Virus record (IMG/VR): IMGVR_UViG_3300031566_000014
Coordinates: 1-64,000 of that record
Source of the DNA: a virus
Length of the DNA stretch: 64,000 bases
Strand: one strand, 5' to 3'
The notes beneath the pieces were generated by a model. The model saw only the letters and a list, made by a program, of their open reading frames with translations. It had not been told where the DNA came from and ran no database searches. Made by a program: the position numbers and the translations under genes. The number at the start of each line of letters is the position of its first letter. The first letter of the stretch is position 1. This document shows positions 61,066 through 64,000 of the stretch, in pieces.

Positions 61066-61468
61066 TGACTTGGTAGCAGTAGAGAACGGCATCCAAGGAC
61101 TTGAGATCGGGCGCGATGCAGGTGAACTTCACCGCCTTGTCGGGTGCTGGCCGCTCAATCGTCGCCCGCGCGCCGCCGCTCTGCTGTGGCATCTTGAGGG
61201 AGCCGCAATTCCGCACGAGGTTGAAATCCACATAGACGACCCAGTTGTCATTGGGAAGGTGCGTGGTGATCGTACCAGTGATGATGGTGCAGGGCTGGCT
61301 CTTCTCTGCCAGTTTGCAGGAATAGAAGGTGACGCCAGCGACCTCAATGAACTCGAAGGCGGGAAAGCGCGGGCCGGGGATGACTTCCTTGCCTTCGACT
61401 TCCTTGGTCTTCACCGTCGCCCCCATCGCAGCCGCGGCGCACAGCGCCAGAAGCATCAGAGCTTTCAT
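61010..61468 (-). CDS. Secreted protein, 152 aa (leftward cassette)
   Basis: ATG at 61468 after AGGAGGAGAAGCG. MKALMLLALCAAAAMGATVK is a signal peptide. The mature part has several Cys (YSCKLAEKSQPCTIITGTIT, LVRNCGSLKMP, VKFTCIAP, VLYCYQVTTS), a small disulfide-rich beta domain ending in a Pro-rich tail. Convergent with the 59 kb fusion gene, overlapping it by 56 bases. Confidence 0.76.
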   Translation of the reverse strand: MKALMLLALCAAAAMGATVKTKEVEGKEVIPGPRFPAFEFIEVAGVTFYSCKLAEKSQPCTIITGTITTHLPNDNWVVYVDFNLVRNCGSLKMPQQSGGARATIERPAPDKAVKFTCIAPDLKSLDAVLYCYQVTTSYKVWKPPVPPPLPKD

Positions 61469-61483
61469 CGCTTCTCCTCCTTT

Positions 61484-61990
61484 TCACGAGGACACATGTT
61501 TCAGGGTCAACTCATGCTCTTTCGCCAATGCCAAGATGGCGTCAAGCCATTCGCCGTCCAGATACCACAGGCGGTCCTTTCTCTTACCCACGCAGGGCTT
61601 CGACTCGTAGTTGCCCCGCCGCAGAATGGCGAGATCGCGCAGTTGCCCCCGCTGGGTGAATCCAGTCAGGCAACCGCCAATCGCCTTGCCAGTCGGCGCG
61701 ATCCTTCCATTGGCGCGCGCGACATGTTCGGCCAGCGCGGCGATCTGGCTTGTAGTCAGGCAGATGCTTCCTGTCTTGGTGCGAACCATCGGCTCGCCGG
61801 AAGCAGAGTAGAAGGCGCACAGGACGAACAGTTCCCCATCGGTGTTTACGGCCTCCCGCAACCTCCCAAGCATGTCCGACTTCGGACACGACTGCGTGGA
61901 TTCATGAGTGCTGACGCGCCTGCCGAGGCCCTCCAAGATGAGGCTCAGCCCGTCTCTCACCAAGTCCAGGCCATCCGCGCTAATCGTCAT
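61484..61990 (-). CDS. Hypothetical protein of a leftward cassette, 168 aa
   Basis: ATG at 61990 after AAAGGAGAAG, 38 bases from a perfect promoter -10. MTISADGLDLVRDGLSLILE, then SDMLGRLREAVNTDGELFVL, CAFYSASGEPMVRTKTGSIC and IAALAEHVARANGRIAP; ends in a helix (DAILALAKEHELTLKHV). No family recognised. Its own promoter, opposite orientation and position within the late genes fit an independently expressed accessory gene (moron). Confidence 0.76.
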   Translation of the reverse strand: MTISADGLDLVRDGLSLILEGLGRRVSTHESTQSCPKSDMLGRLREAVNTDGELFVLCAFYSASGEPMVRTKTGSICLTTSQIAALAEHVARANGRIAPTGKAIGGCLTGFTQRGQLRDLAILRRGNYESKPCVGKRKDRLWYLDGEWLDAILALAKEHELTLKHVSS

Positions 61991-62027
61991 GCGTCTTCTC
62001 CTTTCATCCGTTTCTCCCCTCGTTATG

Positions 62028-62056
62028 AGTATACCACGGGACATTGCGGATGTCAA
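62028..62056 (-). promoter_or_regulatory. Strong leftward promoter
   Basis: Minus strand TTGACA (62056-62051), 17 bases, TATACT (62033-62028). Identical hexamers and spacing to the promoter at 14.6 kb. Serves the two-gene cassette at 61.0-62.0 kb. Confidence 0.88.
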
Positions 62057-62091
62057 GGCCCCGCTCTATCCCCTTGTCAAGGAGTTCCGCC

Positions 62092-62976
62092 ATGTTGTCC
62101 CTAGCCTCGCAGAAGAAGACCTACGACCCGAATGCCGCTGGACTGACTGGCGGGCTGGGGCCTCTGGCCAGCATGGCGTCGGGCGCTCCTGGCTCGCAGG
62201 TGGCCTCGCCGTCGCCAGTGAAGCCCATCATGTCATCCGGCGGCGTGCCGCTGGGGGCGGGCTGGTCGAATGCCAGGGCCGGCGCTGGCGGCGTCGTGGC
62301 TCCCGCCTACACGACGCGGGGCGACATCGCTGCCCAGCGCGGAGTGGAAGCTGGCAGGGAGGCGCAGCGCAACGAGTATCTCTCGGGGGCCATGGCGGCG
62401 GGCGCGCCGGGCGCCTGGCAGCAGGCCGGCTACGGGCAGGAGTACTGGGAGAATGAGCGCAAGACGCAAGAGGCCCTGCTGAGCCGGCGTATCGCGGCCA
62501 AGCGGGCGCAGCTAAATGCCCGCCGCCGGGCGGGCAGCATCGACGCGGCGGATTACGACCTTGAGATGAGCAATCTGGCCGCGCAGCAGAGTTCCGGGCT
62601 TACGGCGATCCGCAACAGCATCGCGGCGCAGCGGATGGAACAGGGCCAGTCTGCGGCGATGCAGCAGGCCCAGTTGGGCATCGCGGCGGCGGGGGCCGTG
62701 CCGAGCGACCGCATGTCGCCCGTGGACACGACGCCGAAGCTGCCGAACGTGAGCGCCATGGGTGGGGGGAGGGGAGGGGGCAGCAGGACGGAACTCGGGC
62801 AGGAGATGGCGGCAATCGCCCAAGACCTCGCCAAGTATGGGAGTTGGGACAACGTTCCGAGGCCCATACAGGACGCATACAGGCAGCGATACCCGAATGC
62901 CGGGTTGCCCGCTCCGGCCCAGCCTAGTACGGGCAGTTTCGTAGATGCATCCGGCAACACGCAATGGTATGGCTAG
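62092..62976 (+). CDS. Low-complexity virion-like protein, 294 aa
   Basis: ATG at 62092 after AAGGAG. Ala/Gly/Ser/Gln-rich: KKTYDPNAAGLTGGLGPLAS, then long helices (ENERKTQEALLSRRIAAKRA, QLNARRRAGSIDAADYDLEM, AAQRMEQGQSAAMQQAQLGI). The composition fits an internal virion (ejection) protein. The C-terminus (NTQWYG) is sharply different. No family certain. Confidence 0.74.
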   Translation: MLSLASQKKTYDPNAAGLTGGLGPLASMASGAPGSQVASPSPVKPIMSSGGVPLGAGWSNARAGAGGVVAPAYTTRGDIAAQRGVEAGREAQRNEYLSGAMAAGAPGAWQQAGYGQEYWENERKTQEALLSRRIAAKRAQLNARRRAGSIDAADYDLEMSNLAAQQSSGLTAIRNSIAAQRMEQGQSAAMQQAQLGIAAAGAVPSDRMSPVDTTPKLPNVSAMGGGRGGGSRTELGQEMAAIAQDLAKYGSWDNVPRPIQDAYRQRYPNAGLPAPAQPSTGSFVDASGNTQWYG

Positions 62977-62995
62977 CAATACATAGGGGCACCCC

Positions 62996-64000
62996 ATGGA
63001 AGTTGACACCGACAAGGACATCGCCTCCTGGTCCGACGAGGAACTCGCGCGGGCCAAGAGCGAGTACGAGGCGAAGATGGCCGGCTTGCAGAGCAAGCTC
63101 TACAGCGCCCAGATCATCGGCGGCAACACGGCGGCCATGGAGGCGCTGAAGTATCAGGGGCGCGTGGCCAAGATCAACCAGGAGACGGCGAAGCGCAACG
63201 CCGCCGCAGTGAAGGGAGGGGAGGCCGCAGATGCCCAGAAGATGACGGCCCGCAGCATTCAACATCAGGGCCTGCGGGCGGCTGGGCGGACGCCGACCAT
63301 GGCCCCGTCGACTCCGAATGCTGGAGCGCCTCTTGCCGAGGCTTCGGCTGGCCCGCTGGCGCGGCCCGCTCCGCCGTCGGTGAGTGTTGCGGACTTCTTC
63401 GGGCGCGGGGCCGATGTGGGGCCGGCGGCCGGCGGGGGCACGTTCGCTTCGCTCGGCGAGGCCCCCTCGCAGGAGGGCGGCGGGGGGCAGACACTCTACA
63501 CCACGCCAGCGCCCGCGCTTCTTCCCAACGCGCCGGCCCCACGGGCGCGCATGCCGCTGGGGGTAACGCCGCCGATGCAGCGGTACGATCGCGTGGCACC
63601 TGAGCCGCGCTCGCCCGCGCAGAGGGACATCGCCCATAGTGAGTACATCGTGAAGTTGGGGATGGCCGGCCTCATGGCCCCGCCGCACAACCTGACGGCG
63701 GAGCAGGCGCAGAAGCAGCTCGCAGTGGCGATGCAGCACCTCGAAGGCGTCAAGGCCATGGAGGGCGCCGTGGCGCCCCCTATCCCCGGAGTGGGGCAAG
63801 GGGTAGGGCAGGCCGTAGACGAGTTCGGCAACCCGCTACCCACAGAGGCCGACCTTGCCGCCGCTACCCCGCGCGTCGGTATCCCAGGCACATATCGCGG
63901 CGCGACGACCATGGAGCAGACCAAGGCGGGGCAGGGGCAGTTCCTCGGAGCATATCAGAACGAGGCGCCGGGTATCAGTCACGGCGGCATGATTCCTGCC
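62996..64000 (+). CDS. Low-complexity virion-like protein, cut by the window end
   Basis: ATG at 62996; the frame runs open for 335 codons to the last base, so the gene continues beyond the window. MEVDTDKDIASWSDEELARA and a helical start (KSEYEAKMAGLQSKLYSAQI) are followed by Pro/Gly/Ala-rich stretches and helices (NLTAEQAQKQLAVAMQHLEG). Similar in style to the gene before it; probable internal virion or tail protein. Opposite-strand open frames here are shadows. Confidence 0.78.
   Translation, partial: MEVDTDKDIASWSDEELARAKSEYEAKMAGLQSKLYSAQIIGGNTAAMEALKYQGRVAKINQETAKRNAAAVKGGEAADAQKMTARSIQHQGLRAAGRTPTMAPSTPNAGAPLAEASAGPLARPAPPSVSVADFFGRGADVGPAAGGGTFASLGEAPSQEGGGGQTLYTTPAPALLPNAPAPRARMPLGVTPPMQRYDRVAPEPRSPAQRDIAHSEYIVKLGMAGLMAPPHNLTAEQAQKQLAVAMQHLEGVKAMEGAVAPPIPGVGQGVGQAVDEFGNPLPTEADLAAATPRVGIPGTYRGATTMEQTKAGQGQFLGAYQNEAPGISHGGMIPA

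Overview
The window reads as a contiguous piece of a GC-rich, tailed double-stranded DNA phage (or prophage) genome. Genes are packed end to end with ATGA/GTGA stop-start overlaps. Ribosome sites are strong AAGGAG/GGAGG, and several promoters are near-perfect sigma70 type. Lipobox and Sec signal peptides suggest a Gram-negative-type host. The order small terminase candidate - large terminase - portal - scaffold - major capsid - adaptor - large tail-hub protein, with no sheath or tape-measure gene in view, fits a short-tailed (podovirus-like) virion. I see no integrase, DNA polymerase or certain endolysin here, so lifestyle and the main replication enzymes cannot be settled from this window.

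Region 1 (1-20.4 kb, leftward). About 50 mostly small genes, many with Cys-pair zinc ribbons. Recognisable members are a RusA resolvase, an ERF single-strand annealing protein, an unusual DNA methylase carrying six copies of the catalytic SPP[YF] motif, a winged-helix replication initiator, a Mom-like DNA-modification protein, an HNH protein and an AAA+ ATPase. The initiator gene contains a perfect DnaA box and three 19-bp iterons, so it probably carries the replication origin. A tRNA-Gly(TCC) lies inside the 3' end of the mom-like reading frame. A 119-nt tRNA-like element sits just upstream of the initiator.

Region 2 (20.4-25.2 kb). A roughly 900-bp gene-free segment holds an AT-rich inverted repeat. 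It is followed by a second leftward operon (24.8 to 21.3 kb) that starts at a clear promoter and ends at an intrinsic terminator. At 25.0-25.2 kb two divergent promoters drive this operon and a short rightward operon.

Region 3 (25.2-29.8 kb, rightward). Small accessory genes with duplicated gene-start cassettes, two CAT-anticodon tRNAs, a 21-bp direct repeat carrying a promoter -35 box, and a three-copy hairpin/ribosome-site element.

Region 4 (29.8-42.1 kb). DNA packaging and virion morphogenesis. The capsid gene has its ribosome site inside a hairpin and is followed by a UUCG-capped hairpin.

Region 5 (42.1-52.3 kb). A dense operon of carbohydrate genes: five glycosyltransferases, a radical SAM enzyme, a deacetylase-methyltransferase fusion, and four further methyltransferases of MT24-like, MT11-like, TylF and FkbM types. 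A displaced three-domain glycosyltransferase-methyltransferase fusion lies at 59-61 kb. Together these could build a methylated glycan on the virion or the host surface.

Region 6 (52.3-64 kb). Membrane/lysis-type small proteins, a run of lipoprotein and signal-peptide proteins (one LamG-like), a tail-fibre-like protein with SG[FWY]S repeats, a two-gene leftward cassette with its own perfect promoter, and two low-complexity proteins, the last one cut by the window edge.
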